A stretch of DNA of 64,000 bases from Acutalibacter sp. 1XD8-36 (lineage in GTDB: Bacteria; Bacillota; Clostridia; Oscillospirales; Acutalibacteraceae). Location of the stretch: assembly GCF_009917525.1 (NCBI RefSeq), contig NZ_QZDU01000001.1, forward strand, positions 434,001 to 498,000. The letters are read 5' to 3'. Both the position numbers and the translations under genes were made by a program. The notes under the pieces were generated by a model, which was not told the origin of the DNA, did no database searches, and worked only from the letters and a program-made list of their open reading frames with translations. Shown one piece after another: positions 1-8,754 of the stretch (the first letter of the stretch is position 1; each line of letters begins with the position of its first letter).

Positions 1-763
1 GGCAGAAATTGTGGTCGAATCCGCCGCAGAGGTTTATGAGATGGTCCTGGCTGAACATATCGTCCCCCAGCTTTTTGGGGCTCCGGAAGTCCAGCGGCCC
101 GCCGCTGACCGGCAGCAGCTCCCCGGTGGGTATCAGGTCGTCGCTCACGGCAGTATATCTGGTGGCGTTTATAGTGAGATATGTTCCGAGCACGTCCTTC
201 TCCGGGTCGCCTGAAAGGTTGAAGAAGCTGTGGTTTGTGGGGTTAAAGAGGGTAAGCTTATCGGTCTGGGCTCTATAAGTGATGTGCAGGATATCCTCCG
301 CGCTCAGCTGGTAGCTGACCTCCACCTTAATATTCCCAGGGAAACCCTCCTCTCCGTCTGGGCTCTCCAGGGTAAATACTATCTCCGGCTCGTCGCCGTC
401 CTTTACCTCGGCCTGCCAGAGGGCTTGATGAAAGCCACCCGGGCCGCCGTGCAGGGAGTTCTCTCCGTCGTTCTTTGCTAGATGATATTCCTTACCCTCC
501 AGGCTAAAGCCCGCGCCGCCAATGCGGTTGCCAACCCTGCCTATCATGGCACCCTGGAAATTCTTCCCAAGATACCCTTCCAGGGTGTTATGCCCCAGCA
601 GCATATCTCCGGGCACACCGTCACGGCCTGGGGCCATCAGGTGTAGTATGCGGCAGCCGTAATCGCTGGCAGTCAGCTCCAATTTTCCCTTGCCCCTGAG
701 GATATAGGCGTGGACCGCTCTGCCGTCAGGCAGGGTACCAAAGTCCTTAATCTCTACCGCCAT
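1..763 (-). CDS. galM: Aldose 1-epimerase (galactose mutarotase), 3' end cut by window
   Basis: Interconverts alpha and beta anomers of aldohexoses in the cytoplasm. I translated this reading frame by hand from the ATG complement at 761-763; it stays open to the window edge, so about 254 N-terminal residues are present and the C-terminus is missing. Family hallmarks seen: GRVGNRIGGAGF near residue 75, NSLHGG near 105, and TNHSFFNLSG near 170, which carries the conserved active-site His of galactose mutarotases. It begins 4 bases after the glucokinase stop on the same strand, so the two genes are almost certainly co-transcribed: the epimerase supplies the anomer that the kinase uses. The family call is secure; the true substrate (glucose, galactose or another aldose) is inference. 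Confidence 0.9.
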   Translation of the reverse strand, partial: MAVEIKDFGTLPDGRAVHAYILRGKGKLELTASDYGCRILHLMAPGRDGVPGDMLLGHNTLEGYLGKNFQGAMIGRVGNRIGGAGFSLEGKEYHLAKNDGENSLHGGPGGFHQALWQAEVKDGDEPEIVFTLESPDGEEGFPGNIKVEVSYQLSAEDILHITYRAQTDKLTLFNPTNHSFFNLSGDPEKDVLGTYLTINATRYTAVSDDLIPTGELLPVSGGPLDFRSPKKLGDDMFSQDHLINLCGGFDHNFC

Positions 764-767
764 AGGC

Positions 768-1724
768 TCAGCCTTCCTTGCCCAGCATGGCTGCGCCGAT
801 TATACCGGCGTCATTGCCCAGCTGTGCCTTGCAGATTTTGGTAGCTGCGTCAGGATTATTGCCGTACTGCTCCTTCTCAACTATAGCGCGCACGGGTACC
901 AGCAGGTTCTCGCCCTCGTTGCCAACGCCGCCGCCAACACAGAGAATGCTGGGCTGGAAAATGTTTATCATATTGATAAGGCCTACACTCAGGTACTTTA
1001 CATACTCGTCCACTATCTTCTGACCGGTGGGGTCGCCCTGGCGCATGGCGTCAAAGGCTGTGCGTCCGTTGACCTTCTCGATATCGCCTTCGGCTATCTT
1101 CCACAGAGCAGAATCCTTGGGGGCCTCCTCCATGTGCATTTTTGTGCGCTTGATAAGGCCGGTCGCAGAGGCATAGGCCTCCCAGCAGCCCAGGCGCCCG
1201 CAGGTGCAGGGCCAGCCGTCCGCTACGATAACACAGTGGCCCAGTTCAGCCCCGGCGAAGTTGCTGCCGGAGAAGATTTTCCCGTCGATGATAACGCCGC
1301 CACCGACGCCTGTGCCCAGGGTTATAGCCATGGCGACCTTGGCGCCCTTAAGGGCACCCGCCATATACTCGCCAAAGGCCGCGGCGTTTGCGTCGTTCTC
1401 CATATACACCGGCTTACCGTCAAGGCGCTCGGAGAGCATCTTCTGCATGGGGGTGTTCCGGAAGGGCAGGTTATTTGCGTACTCAATAATGCCGGTTGCC
1501 TTGTTCACAGTGCCGGGTGAGCCAAGGCCAACCCAGGGCACATCGTTTAAAGTGATACCAGCCTTCTCAAGGGCCTGTCTTGCGGTAGCCGCCATAGCGT
1601 CGGCTATCTGCTCGGCGTTTTCAGTGGCGGTGGAGGAGTTGGCTTTCGCGACTATTTTGCAGTCCTCGTCCACAACTCCCACGGCGATATTTGTACCGCC
1701 CAGGTCAATTCCCAGATAATACAT
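768..1724 (-). CDS. glk: ROK-family glucokinase
   Basis: Phosphorylates glucose to glucose-6-phosphate with ATP in the cytoplasm. The 318-residue length is normal for the family. Seen: the N-terminal phosphate-binding motif DLGGTN at residues 7-12, the catalytic Asp in ENDAN (N110-D111), an ATP-binding LGTGVGGG near 136-143, the ROK signature around ELGH (160-163) and the zinc motif CTCGRLGC (C173, C175, C180, with H163 as the fourth ligand). It is the first gene of a two-gene unit with galM, which follows after 4 bases. The start follows an AAAGGAG site in the leader. A sigma-A type promoter lies at 1791-1819. The ROK assignment is firm; glucose as substrate is inferred from the galM pairing and the CTCGRxGC motif typical of ROK glucokinases. 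Confidence 0.93.
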   Translation of the reverse strand: MYYLGIDLGGTNIAVGVVDEDCKIVAKANSSTATENAEQIADAMAATARQALEKAGITLNDVPWVGLGSPGTVNKATGIIEYANNLPFRNTPMQKMLSERLDGKPVYMENDANAAAFGEYMAGALKGAKVAMAITLGTGVGGGVIIDGKIFSGSNFAGAELGHCVIVADGWPCTCGRLGCWEAYASATGLIKRTKMHMEEAPKDSALWKIAEGDIEKVNGRTAFDAMRQGDPTGQKIVDEYVKYLSVGLINMINIFQPSILCVGGGVGNEGENLLVPVRAIVEKEQYGNNPDAATKICKAQLGNDAGIIGAAMLGKEG

Positions 1725-1790
1725 AAGTAAATACTCCTTTACGATAATTGGGGCCGACCGACTTTCGGGGCAAGGCCCTCCTCTGTTAGT

Positions 1791-1819
1791 AGTATACTAT
1801 ATTTCCGGCGTGAAAGCAA
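1791..1819 (-). promoter_or_regulatory. Sigma-A promoter of glk-galM
   Basis: On the minus strand TTGCTT (1814-1819) and TATACT (1791-1796) are separated by 17 bases. The start of transcription would fall near 1784, leaving a leader of about 60 bases before glk. Confidence 0.6.
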
Positions 1820-1872
1820 ATATTTTCAAGAAGTTTTTCAAAAATTTTTTTAGCAAAAATCTCACACCGCTC

Positions 1873-1901
1873 TTGATTTTTCCATCCAGGCATGTTAAAA
1901 T
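1873..1901 (+). promoter_or_regulatory. Promoter of tRNA-Leu(UAA)
   Basis: TTGATT (1873-1878) and TAAAAT (1896-1901) with a 17-base spacer, ending 11 bases before the tRNA 5' end. The short distance to the mature tRNA fits a tRNA promoter. Confidence 0.6.
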
Positions 1902-1912
1902 ACCATAGATAA

Positions 1913-1998
1913 GCCGCTGTGGTGGAATGGCAGACACAAGGGACTTAAAATCCCTCGGTAGCGATACCGTACCGGTTCAAGTCCGGTCAGCGGCACCA
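1913..1998 (+). tRNA. tRNA-Leu, anticodon UAA
   Basis: A class II tRNA with a long variable arm. The acceptor strands GCCGCTG and CAGCGGC pair fully, the discriminator is A, and CCA is encoded. The T arm reads GGTTCAAGTCC-like, and the anticodon loop CTTAAAA gives UAA, which decodes UUA and UUG leucine codons. It stands alone, followed by two hairpins. Confidence 0.97.
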
Positions 1999-2060
1999 AA
2001 ATTTGGCCCCATAATGGGCCAAATTTAAAAGTTCCTGGAATCAAAGATTCCAGGAACTTT
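1998..2060 (+). terminator. Two hairpins after tRNA-Leu, shared with the MATE gene 3' end
   Basis: First hairpin: AAATTTGGCCC pairs with GGGCCAAATTT (about 1998-2025). Second hairpin: a perfect 15-bp stem at 2028-2042 and 2046-2060 with a 3-base loop. On the plus strand the T tract is weak; on the minus strand the second stem is followed by TTTTAAATTT. It probably ends the tRNA transcript and, from the other side, the MATE/RecQ transcript. Confidence 0.6.
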
Positions 2061-2102
2061 GGCTTTTGTGGTGCTTTTATAGTCTGTGTATGTGTGTATT
2101 TG

Positions 2103-3446
2103 CTATTTTAGTTTGTGTTCTTTTGGGAGTGGTTTCTTTACCCTTAGAAGATAGTATACAAGCCCAACTAGGTCTGCCAGAACCCATCCTATAGGCACAG
2201 CCCACCATATCCCTGTCACCCCTACCGGGCCCGCCAGGATATATGCCAGCGCAACTCGGGTGCCAAGAGACACCACTGTAAGTACCACGGACATCCCGGG
2301 CCTGCCAAGGCCGCGGTACAGGCCGTACAGCAGAAACAGGCAGCCTATGCCCCAGTAAAAAGCGCCCTCTATGCGCAGATATACCACGCCCTCAGCAATT
2401 ATGGCGCTCTCCCCTGCCTCCACAAATAGGCCCATTAATGGCCCGGCAAAGATGAATACTAGCGCTGACACAACTATACAGAAGGCAAAGGCGGATATTA
2501 CCGCGCCTCGGAGACCCTTTCTGATACGTGCCTCCTCTCCCGCGCCGTAGTTCTGGGCAATATATGTGGAGAAGGCGTTGCCGAAGTCCTGCACAGGCAT
2601 ATAGGCGAAGGCGTCCACCTTAACCGCCGCCGCGAAAGCCGCCATCACCGTGGGCCCGAAGCTGTTCACCAGCCCCTGCACCAGCAGGATACCTAAGTTC
2701 ATAACAGACTGCTGTACACAGGTTAGCACTGAAAACCCGGCTATCTGCCTCACGCTTCCTAGGCGCAGGCGCATGCCCTTCTTGGGCCTCAGCTGGGGGA
2801 ACTTAATCAAAGTGTATGCCATTATGCCAAGTCCCGACAGATACTGGGATATGACCGTCGCCTCCGCTGCCCCTGCCACTCCCCTGTTCAGCCCTATCAC
2901 AAACCATAAGTCCAGGACAATATTCAGTACCGCAGACACCGCCAAAAATCCCAGCGGCACTATAGAATTCCCAACTGCTCTTAAAAACGAGGCAAAGAAG
3001 TTATAGAGAAACACCGCAAATATGCCGATATATATCACGAACAGATACTCCCGCATCATCCCCCAAACCTCCCCGGGCACGCTGAGAAAGGCCCTAATGC
3101 CGTCTAGTGAGGCAAATGCGGCAGCTATGAGCACAGCCGTAAGTCCGGCTACCAGTGCGAATGCCGCCAGCACTCCCTCCTGCAGGCCTTTCTCATCCCG
3201 CTGGCCGAAGCGTATGGAGAACACGGTCCCGCTGCCCATACAGAGCCCCAAAAGTATTGAGGTAAGAAATGTCATCAGTGTAAACGATGACCCCACCGCA
3301 GCCAGGGCGTTTGGCCCAAGGCAGCGGCCCATTATCAGGGTATCGGCTATATTATAGCACTGCTGCAGCAAATCCCCCATTATCATCGGCACTGCAAAGC
3401 GCAGCAGCCCGCCCATTACCGGGCCCCTTGTAAGGTCCTGGTTCAT
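2103..3446 (-). CDS. MATE-family efflux transporter
   Basis: Predicted Na+- or H+-coupled multidrug/toxin exporter in the cytoplasmic membrane. The 447 residues are almost wholly hydrophobic, with two repeated halves of about six membrane segments each, the normal MATE layout. The N-terminus (DLTRGPVMGGLLRFAVPMI) and the following LLQQCYNIADTLIMGRCLG match the highly conserved start of Clostridial MATE proteins. Its ATG overlaps the recQ stop by 3 bases within ATGA, so it is translated by coupling from the recQ mRNA. The exported compound cannot be read from the sequence. No key truncation or frameshift is seen. Confidence 0.9.
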   Translation of the reverse strand: MNQDLTRGPVMGGLLRFAVPMIMGDLLQQCYNIADTLIMGRCLGPNALAAVGSSFTLMTFLTSILLGLCMGSGTVFSIRFGQRDEKGLQEGVLAAFALVAGLTAVLIAAAFASLDGIRAFLSVPGEVWGMMREYLFVIYIGIFAVFLYNFFASFLRAVGNSIVPLGFLAVSAVLNIVLDLWFVIGLNRGVAGAAEATVISQYLSGLGIMAYTLIKFPQLRPKKGMRLRLGSVRQIAGFSVLTCVQQSVMNLGILLVQGLVNSFGPTVMAAFAAAVKVDAFAYMPVQDFGNAFSTYIAQNYGAGEEARIRKGLRGAVISAFAFCIVVSALVFIFAGPLMGLFVEAGESAIIAEGVVYLRIEGAFYWGIGCLFLLYGLYRGLGRPGMSVVLTVVSLGTRVALAYILAGPVGVTGIWWAVPIGWVLADLVGLVYYLLRVKKPLPKEHKLK

Positions 3447-5293
3447 GCCGTCTGTCCCTCCTGTTCATTCTCTTCCCACTCCCGAAGCTTATCCAGGAAA
3501 GCCCTGCCGTACTTCCCAGCCTTTACCTCGCCTACTCCGGACACCTCCATAAAGCCCGCCATGTCCCCCGGCCTTCGCCGGGCCATATCCTCCAGGGTGG
3601 CGTTGCTGAATATCATATACGGCGGTATCCTTTCCTCCTGTGCAAGCTTCCGCCGCAGGGCCCTCAGCTCCTCAAACAGCGGCCCGCCGCTCTCCACAGC
3701 CCCGGCAGACCTGGCAGGCAAGCTCTCCGGCTTTTCGGTCTTTCTGTATAGATATGTAACCTTTTCCTCCCCTGACAGCACTCCCCTGGCATTTCCCGTC
3801 AGACGTACCACCGGGTATTCGTCCCCTTGGGTACAGAGGTATTCCTCCTGTATGAGAAAATCCATATAGTCCCGAATCAACTTTCGGTCCACGTCCTTCA
3901 TAATGCCATAGGTGGGCAGCTTGTCCAGCCCCAGCTGGGACACGCGGCGCTCTTTACTGCCGGACAGCATAAGTATAATGGAGTTCACACCCACGCCCCG
4001 CCGGTACTTGCGCTCGGCCCTCGCCACGGCTGAGAGTATCTTCTGCGCCTCCAATGTAATATCCCTGGACTCAAGGCCGCTTTTACAGTTGCCGCAGCTT
4101 CCGCAGCCCTCGGGATAGTCCTCACCAAAATACCGCACAAGATGCGCCCGCAGGCACTGGTGAGTCCTGCAGTAGGCTGCCATCTGGCTGAGCCTGTTCA
4201 GGTCCCGCCGGCGCACAAGCTCTTGCTCCTCCTCCGTCAGCGTCTCGTTGTCCTGGGAGTTGAGTATCAGGTATTTTGCGGTAGACACGTCCCCCGGCGC
4301 GAACAAAAGCACGCACTGGGCGGCTGAGCCGTCGCGTCCCGCCCGCCCGGCCTCCTGGTAGTAGCTCTCCATATCCTTTGGCATGTTGTAGTGCACCACA
4401 AAGCTCACGTTTGACTTGTCAATCCCCATCCCGAAAGCGTTAGTCGCAACCATCACCCGGGCGGTGTCGTTTACAAAGTCCTCCTGATTCTGTATGCGCT
4501 CCTCGTCGGGAAGCCCTGCGTGATACTTCACCGCCGGTATCCCCCGAATACTCAGCTCCTGAGAGACCGCCTCCACAAGCTTTCTTGTGGCACAGTACAC
4601 AATGCCGCTCTCCCCGGGCCTCTCCTCTAAAAATTTCAGCAGCCACGCGCTCTTATTCTTTGGCTTCTCCACCCGGAAAAACAGGTTTGGCCTGTCAAAG
4701 CCGGTGGTAATCTGCAGCGGGTCCTCCAGCAAAAGGAGCCGCGCTATGTCCTCCTTCACCTGCCGGGTAGCTGTGGCGGTAAAAGCTCCCAGCACAGGCC
4801 GCTTATCAAGCTGCCTGATAAACTCCGGTATCTGCAGATAGCTGGGCCTGAAATCCTGGCCCCACTGTGACACGCAGTGGGCCTCGTCCACTGCCAGCAT
4901 GGATATACGCATTTTCTTTGCAAGGTTTAAAAATCCGTCGGTCAGCAGGCGCTCCGGGGCTACATAGAGGAGCTTATAAGCCCCCCGGCGCACCCGGTCG
5001 ATTACATCAAAATACTCCTCCTGTGAGAGAGAGGAGTTGATATATGCCGCAGGCACCCCGGACTGCAGCAGGGCGCCCACCTGGTCCTTCATCAGCGAAA
5101 TAAGCGGCGACACTACCAATGTTACTCCCGGAAGCATCAGCGCCGGAAGCTGGTAGCAGACCGACTTCCCCGCCCCGGTAGGCATGACCCCAAGCACATC
5201 CCTCCCGGACAATATGGCGTCCACCATCGCCTCCTGTCCGGTCCGAAAGCCCTCATGCCCGAAAAACGTCTTGAGCAGGGATATCTTTTCCAT
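3443..5293 (-). CDS. recQ: ATP-dependent DNA helicase RecQ
   Basis: A 3'-5' superfamily 2 helicase for recombination and fork repair. From the chosen start the protein has 616 residues: helicase motif I MPTGAGKS (37-44), motif II DEAH (136-139), motif IV-VI region with GMGIDK (288-293) and QEAGRAGRDG (313-322), the RecQ zinc domain with C375/C380, C397, C400 and C403, a winged-helix region, and a C-terminal HRDC domain (about 540-612). I start it at 5293 (MEKISLL) because a GGAAAGAGGCGGAG ribosome site lies upstream and the promoter at 5332-5360 would place the upstream in-frame start (5341) outside the transcript. It is followed with overlap by the MATE gene. Confidence 0.95.
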   Translation of the reverse strand: MEKISLLKTFFGHEGFRTGQEAMVDAILSGRDVLGVMPTGAGKSVCYQLPALMLPGVTLVVSPLISLMKDQVGALLQSGVPAAYINSSLSQEEYFDVIDRVRRGAYKLLYVAPERLLTDGFLNLAKKMRISMLAVDEAHCVSQWGQDFRPSYLQIPEFIRQLDKRPVLGAFTATATRQVKEDIARLLLLEDPLQITTGFDRPNLFFRVEKPKNKSAWLLKFLEERPGESGIVYCATRKLVEAVSQELSIRGIPAVKYHAGLPDEERIQNQEDFVNDTARVMVATNAFGMGIDKSNVSFVVHYNMPKDMESYYQEAGRAGRDGSAAQCVLLFAPGDVSTAKYLILNSQDNETLTEEEQELVRRRDLNRLSQMAAYCRTHQCLRAHLVRYFGEDYPEGCGSCGNCKSGLESRDITLEAQKILSAVARAERKYRRGVGVNSIILMLSGSKERRVSQLGLDKLPTYGIMKDVDRKLIRDYMDFLIQEEYLCTQGDEYPVVRLTGNARGVLSGEEKVTYLYRKTEKPESLPARSAGAVESGGPLFEELRALRRKLAQEERIPPYMIFSNATLEDMARRRPGDMAGFMEVSGVGEVKAGKYGRAFLDKLREWEENEQEGQTA

Positions 5294-5331
5294 AATGCTC
5301 CGCCTCTTTCCAACAGAAATTTGCATGAGAT

Positions 5332-5360
5332 ATTTTATCATATTTATAATGGGATGGCAA
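5332..5360 (-). promoter_or_regulatory. Promoter of recQ-MATE operon
   Basis: Minus strand TTGCCA (5355-5360), 17-base spacer, TAAAAT (5332-5337). The predicted transcript begins near 5325, about 32 bases before the recQ ATG, supporting the shorter start. Confidence 0.6.
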
Positions 5361-5420
5361 GGTTTAGAAAGTAGAATCAGGACAAAATTTCAGCGTCTGA
5401 AGCTTCTGTATAATTATATA

Positions 5421-5448
5421 TTGACAACCCAAAACTCCATGGTATAAT
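5421..5448 (+). promoter_or_regulatory. Promoter of the phosphatase-like gene
   Basis: TTGACA (5421-5426), 16-base spacer, TATAAT (5443-5448): both hexamers are perfect consensus. It faces away from the recQ promoter, and gives a leader of about 75 bases. Confidence 0.75.
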
Positions 5449-5530
5449 AACACCATATAGTCAGCAGGGGCTTGGAGACAAACGGGAGATTATTTCCTCC
5501 CGTCCCTGTACAAACAGAGAGGTAAATCCA

Positions 5531-6310
5531 ATGGACAATAGGTGGCTCAACTTTGAAAGCATTGCCAACGCCCGCGACCTGGGTGGGTTGAAGACGTTGG
5601 AGGGGCACACAATAACTTCCGGGCTGCTTCTGCGTTCCGCAAATCTGGCAAATGCCTCAAGGGGTGATATGGAAACCCTGCGGCGGGAGTACCGGCTTTC
5701 TAAAGTCATAGACCTGAGGACGGCAGCCGAGCGTGAGGAGAGGCCGGATGCGTCCATTTCAGGCGTAGCCGTCCGGCATATCCCTGTTTTTTCTGAGCAG
5801 TTGGCGGGTATCTCCCATGAAAAGGGCACCGACGCCAGCCAGCTTCAAAAGCTTATACCAAAGCTTGACGGCCTGTACCGTCTGATGGTGACCAATGAAT
5901 CCTGCAGAAGAAGCCTTGGCCTGGCGGCGGCCTGTGTGATGGAGCATGACTTTACCAGCGGCAGCGTCCTCTGGCACTGCACCGAGGGCAAGGACCGCTG
6001 CGGGCTGCTTACTGTTATACTGCTGTCCGCCCTTTGTGTAGACCGTCAGCAGATACGCGAGGATTACCTTCTGACAAATGAGGTCAACAGGCCCAAAGCA
6101 GAGATGTACTATAAACAGGTGCTTGCAGCCGGCAGGCCTACTAATGAGGCGGAAATGGTGAGAGACGTCTTCCTTGCCAGAGAGTCATATTTAGATGCCG
6201 CCTTCTCTGCCATTGATGAGCACTATCCAGATATGGACAGCTTTTTGCGGGACGGACTGTATATACCTGAGGGAGCTATTGAAAAATTCCGCATAAGCGT
6301 ACTGCATTGA
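5531..6310 (+). CDS. Tyrosine-protein phosphatase-like (Tyr_phosphatase_3 family)
   Basis: Predicted Cys-dependent phosphatase of the bacterial family related to dual-specificity protein tyrosine and phosphoinositide phosphatases. The 259-residue protein has the N-terminal NARDLGGLKT (13-22) and GLLLRSANL (31-39) motifs, the IDLRTAAE motif (60-67), and the phosphate loop HCTEGKDRCG (149-158), a CX5R signature with C150 as nucleophile and R156. The family loop is usually HCTAGKDRTG, so E for A and C for T are mild departures. The start follows an AGAGAGGTAAA ribosome site. The following UroD-family gene starts 33 bases downstream on the same strand and may be co-transcribed. The physiological substrate is unknown. 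Confidence 0.85.
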   Translation: MDNRWLNFESIANARDLGGLKTLEGHTITSGLLLRSANLANASRGDMETLRREYRLSKVIDLRTAAEREERPDASISGVAVRHIPVFSEQLAGISHEKGTDASQLQKLIPKLDGLYRLMVTNESCRRSLGLAAACVMEHDFTSGSVLWHCTEGKDRCGLLTVILLSALCVDRQQIREDYLLTNEVNRPKAEMYYKQVLAAGRPTNEAEMVRDVFLARESYLDAAFSAIDEHYPDMDSFLRDGLYIPEGAIEKFRISVLH

Positions 6311-6342
6311 CAAAGAGATATTTTAAAACTAAAGGAGACCCT

Positions 6343-7403
6343 ATGACTACCAAAGAGCGTTTCGAGAGGATTTATCAGCACAAGGAGGCCGACCGGGTGC
6401 CGGTTTTTGACAGCCCCTGGGCCGGAACTATCGCCCGCTGGGAGCGGGAGGGGATGCCCAAGGGCGTCGATTGGCGGGGTATTTTGACGTGGACAAGGTG
6501 CAGACCATCGGCATTGACATAACCCCACAGTTTGATGAAAGGGTCCTGGAGGAGACGGACAGATATATTATACATACCACCGGCTGGGGCGTGACAATTA
6601 AGGAGTTCAAGGAGCTGGATTCAACCCCGGAGTTTCTGGATTTTAAGGTGACTACCCCTGAGGCCTGGCAGGAGGCCAAGGAGCGGATGACCGTTAGCCG
6701 GGACAGGATAGACTGGAAGAATCTCGAGGAGAACTACGGCAGGTGGGTACAGAACGGCGATTGGATAGAGGCTGGTTTCTGGTTTGGCTTTGACGTGACC
6801 CACTCCTGGATGGCCGGCACTGAGACTTTGCTTATAGCCATGATAGAGGAACCCGAGTGGGTAATGGACATGTTCGAGACCTATCTCGACCGCTGTATCG
6901 CCCATTTTGACATGATATGGGACGCCGGTTACCGGTTTGACTCCATCACCTGGCCTGACGATATGGGCTATAAGGGCACGACCTTTTTCTCTAACAGCAT
7001 GTACCGGGAGCTGCTCCAGAAGTACCATAAAAGAGCTGTGGACTGGGCCCACAGCAAGGGTATCTACGCCCGGCTGCACTCCTGCGGGGACATTATGCCC
7101 CTGATTCCCGATATCCTGGAGACCGGCATTGACGCTTTGAACCCCATTGAGATTAAGGCCGGTATGGATGTGTTCGGCCTGAAGAAACAGTATGGTGACC
7201 GGCTGGTGCTGCATGGCGGCATAAACGCGGTGCTCTGGGACGATAAGGAGGCCATCACCGAGGCCATCCGCCAGACTGTCCCTGTGCTGAAGGAGAACGG
7301 CGGCTATATCTTCGCCTCCGACCACTCCATCCCCAATGCCGTGAGCCTTGAGAATATGCGCAGTATTATCGAGACCGTGAAAGAGGTCGGGAGTTATAGT
7401 TAA
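6343..7403 (+). pseudogene. Uroporphyrinogen decarboxylase-family protein, interrupted by a -1 frameshift
   Basis: A UroD-superfamily protein of about 353 residues spread over two frames. Frame one starts at ATG 6343 after AAAGGAGA and reads MTTKERFERIYQHKEADRV to near 6478; the family match then continues one frame back as YFDVDKVQTIG to the stop at 7403. One missing base between about 6469 and 6480 explains it, for instance restoring DWAGYFDVD. The second part carries HSCGD near 7077-7091, the start of the zinc motif used by MtaA/CmuA-type members, but the distal Cys is replaced by a DHSIP stretch. It lies opposite the corrinoid operon. Alternatives: a true pseudogene or a sequencing error. 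I see no slippery heptamer that would suggest programmed shifting. Confidence 0.8.
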
Positions 7404-7410
7404 CGCAATG

Positions 7411-7451
7411 CCCCTTCGCCAATACAAAAGGCGAAGGGGCTTATTATTTTA
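7411..7451 (+). terminator. Bidirectional terminator between convergent UroD-family genes
   Basis: A perfect 11-bp GC-rich stem (7411-7421 with 7431-7441) with a 9-base loop, followed on the plus strand by TTATTATTTT. On the minus strand it lies just past the stop of the gene at 7449, so it serves both convergent transcripts. Confidence 0.85.
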
Positions 7452-8702
7452 CGGCTTCCAGTTATCTTCCAGAATCTCCCTTATAAGCTGTACATAGCGC
7501 TTGACTTTCTCCGGGGTGTTGTTGATATGGTACACATCCCGCTGGGCTATCTCCAGTTTGCAGCCTGACGCGGCCTTTGCCGTTCTGCAAAAGTGCTCAC
7601 GCACCGCGTCCTCCTCAAGCTCGCTGCCCACCCCCAGCAGGTTTGGGCTGGGCTTGCGCAGATAGACGGTCTTTCTGTCCTTTAGTATCTCACCCATTTT
7701 CTCCTCGTTGCACCAGGGCGAGATAGAGAGCTTGCGCAGATTCCTGGCCTTTGAGAGACACCTGTCCCAGAATGGGTCCACCGCTTCACAGCAGCCGTAG
7801 GAGTAGAGCCCAAATCTCTCCGATACCTTCTCATAATAGGGGAATACAAACTCCTCATACATTTCCGGGGAAATACCCGCGCTCTCCTGGGAGTCCATAT
7901 ACCCCCACACATCCCGGGTAGTCAGCGGCCCATCAGCTGACGCCGGGAGCTCGTCTGTGAAGCAGTAGCTGCCCTGGGCCAGGTGTTCCTCTGCCGTTGT
8001 TGGCAGCAGGATGTTTTCCCGCTCCATCAGGTCCATGAACGCAATATAATCAGTGCTGAGCATTTCCATCATCTTATGAAAAAGCTCTGGGTAATCGTAC
8101 ATGGCGAAGAACATGTCCTCCATGCTCATAATATGTACAATATCCTGGGTTGGGCAGAAGTACAGGGAGTGGCCCACCAGCCGGGCGGACAGGATATCCC
8201 CGAATAATTCCTCCAGCTCAGCCTGCCGCTTCCGCGCCTCCTCGGGGTATACACTGTAGACAGAGGGGCCAAGCTTGTGAAAGTCCTCCTCCAAGTCTGA
8301 AATCTGGGCGTTGAAATGGTGCCCAAGGTCCTCACCCTGGGTATCAATGGCATGCTCCGCTGTTACGGGCAGGCCGAATGGCACAAAGGAAGTCGGTATA
8401 GTAACCGGCATGTAGGCCGGTATCACCGAGTCATCCCCAAATAACTTATGGTTTACCATGCGCCCCAGAAGCTCCCACTCCAGCTTCCTGGCCTCCTCCC
8501 CCTGGCAGCGCATTAAGTCTGGGATAATATCTCCCGCGAAGGTGCCCAGCTCTATGGTAACCATGGGGCGGCTGCCGTTCTTAAATGAACCGTGGGCCCT
8601 CCAGTCCTCCCGGAGCCTGTCCATTTCCGGGCTCAGGGCCAGCTCCTTCTGCTGCTTTACCAGGTCCCGAAGTATCTCTAAATCTTTCCCGAATATATTC
8701 AT
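7449..8702 (-). CDS. UroD-superfamily protein, last gene of the corrinoid methyl-transfer operon
   Basis: A 417-residue cytoplasmic protein of the uroporphyrinogen-decarboxylase/methyltransferase superfamily. Seen: an N-terminal region of about 70 residues not typical of HemE, the superfamily barrel with VPFGLPVTAEHAID, and a C-terminal YGCCEAVDPFWDRC (near residues 305-318) in the place where MtaA/CmuA enzymes carry their His-X-Cys zinc ligands. It is not a heme-pathway HemE: the conserved N-terminal substrate Arg region of HemE is not seen and no heme genes are near. Being in one operon with a corrinoid protein and its activator, it may be the methyl-donor-specific methyltransferase. That role is inference; the superfamily assignment is sound. 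Confidence 0.75.
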   Translation of the reverse strand: MNIFGKDLEILRDLVKQQKELALSPEMDRLREDWRAHGSFKNGSRPMVTIELGTFAGDIIPDLMRCQGEEARKLEWELLGRMVNHKLFGDDSVIPAYMPVTIPTSFVPFGLPVTAEHAIDTQGEDLGHHFNAQISDLEEDFHKLGPSVYSVYPEEARKRQAELEELFGDILSARLVGHSLYFCPTQDIVHIMSMEDMFFAMYDYPELFHKMMEMLSTDYIAFMDLMERENILLPTTAEEHLAQGSYCFTDELPASADGPLTTRDVWGYMDSQESAGISPEMYEEFVFPYYEKVSERFGLYSYGCCEAVDPFWDRCLSKARNLRKLSISPWCNEEKMGEILKDRKTVYLRKPSPNLLGVGSELEEDAVREHFCRTAKAASGCKLEIAQRDVYHINNTPEKVKRYVQLIREILEDNWKP

Positions 8703-8754
8703 ATTGTCACGGCGTCCTGTACGGCCGCCCTCCTTCCCGAATAGTTCCAGCCTT

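Noticed and set aside
6465-6482. Programmed -1 frameshift in the UroD gene
   Set aside because: No X-XXY-YYZ slippery heptamer in the right frame and no clear downstream hairpin; a missing base is simpler.
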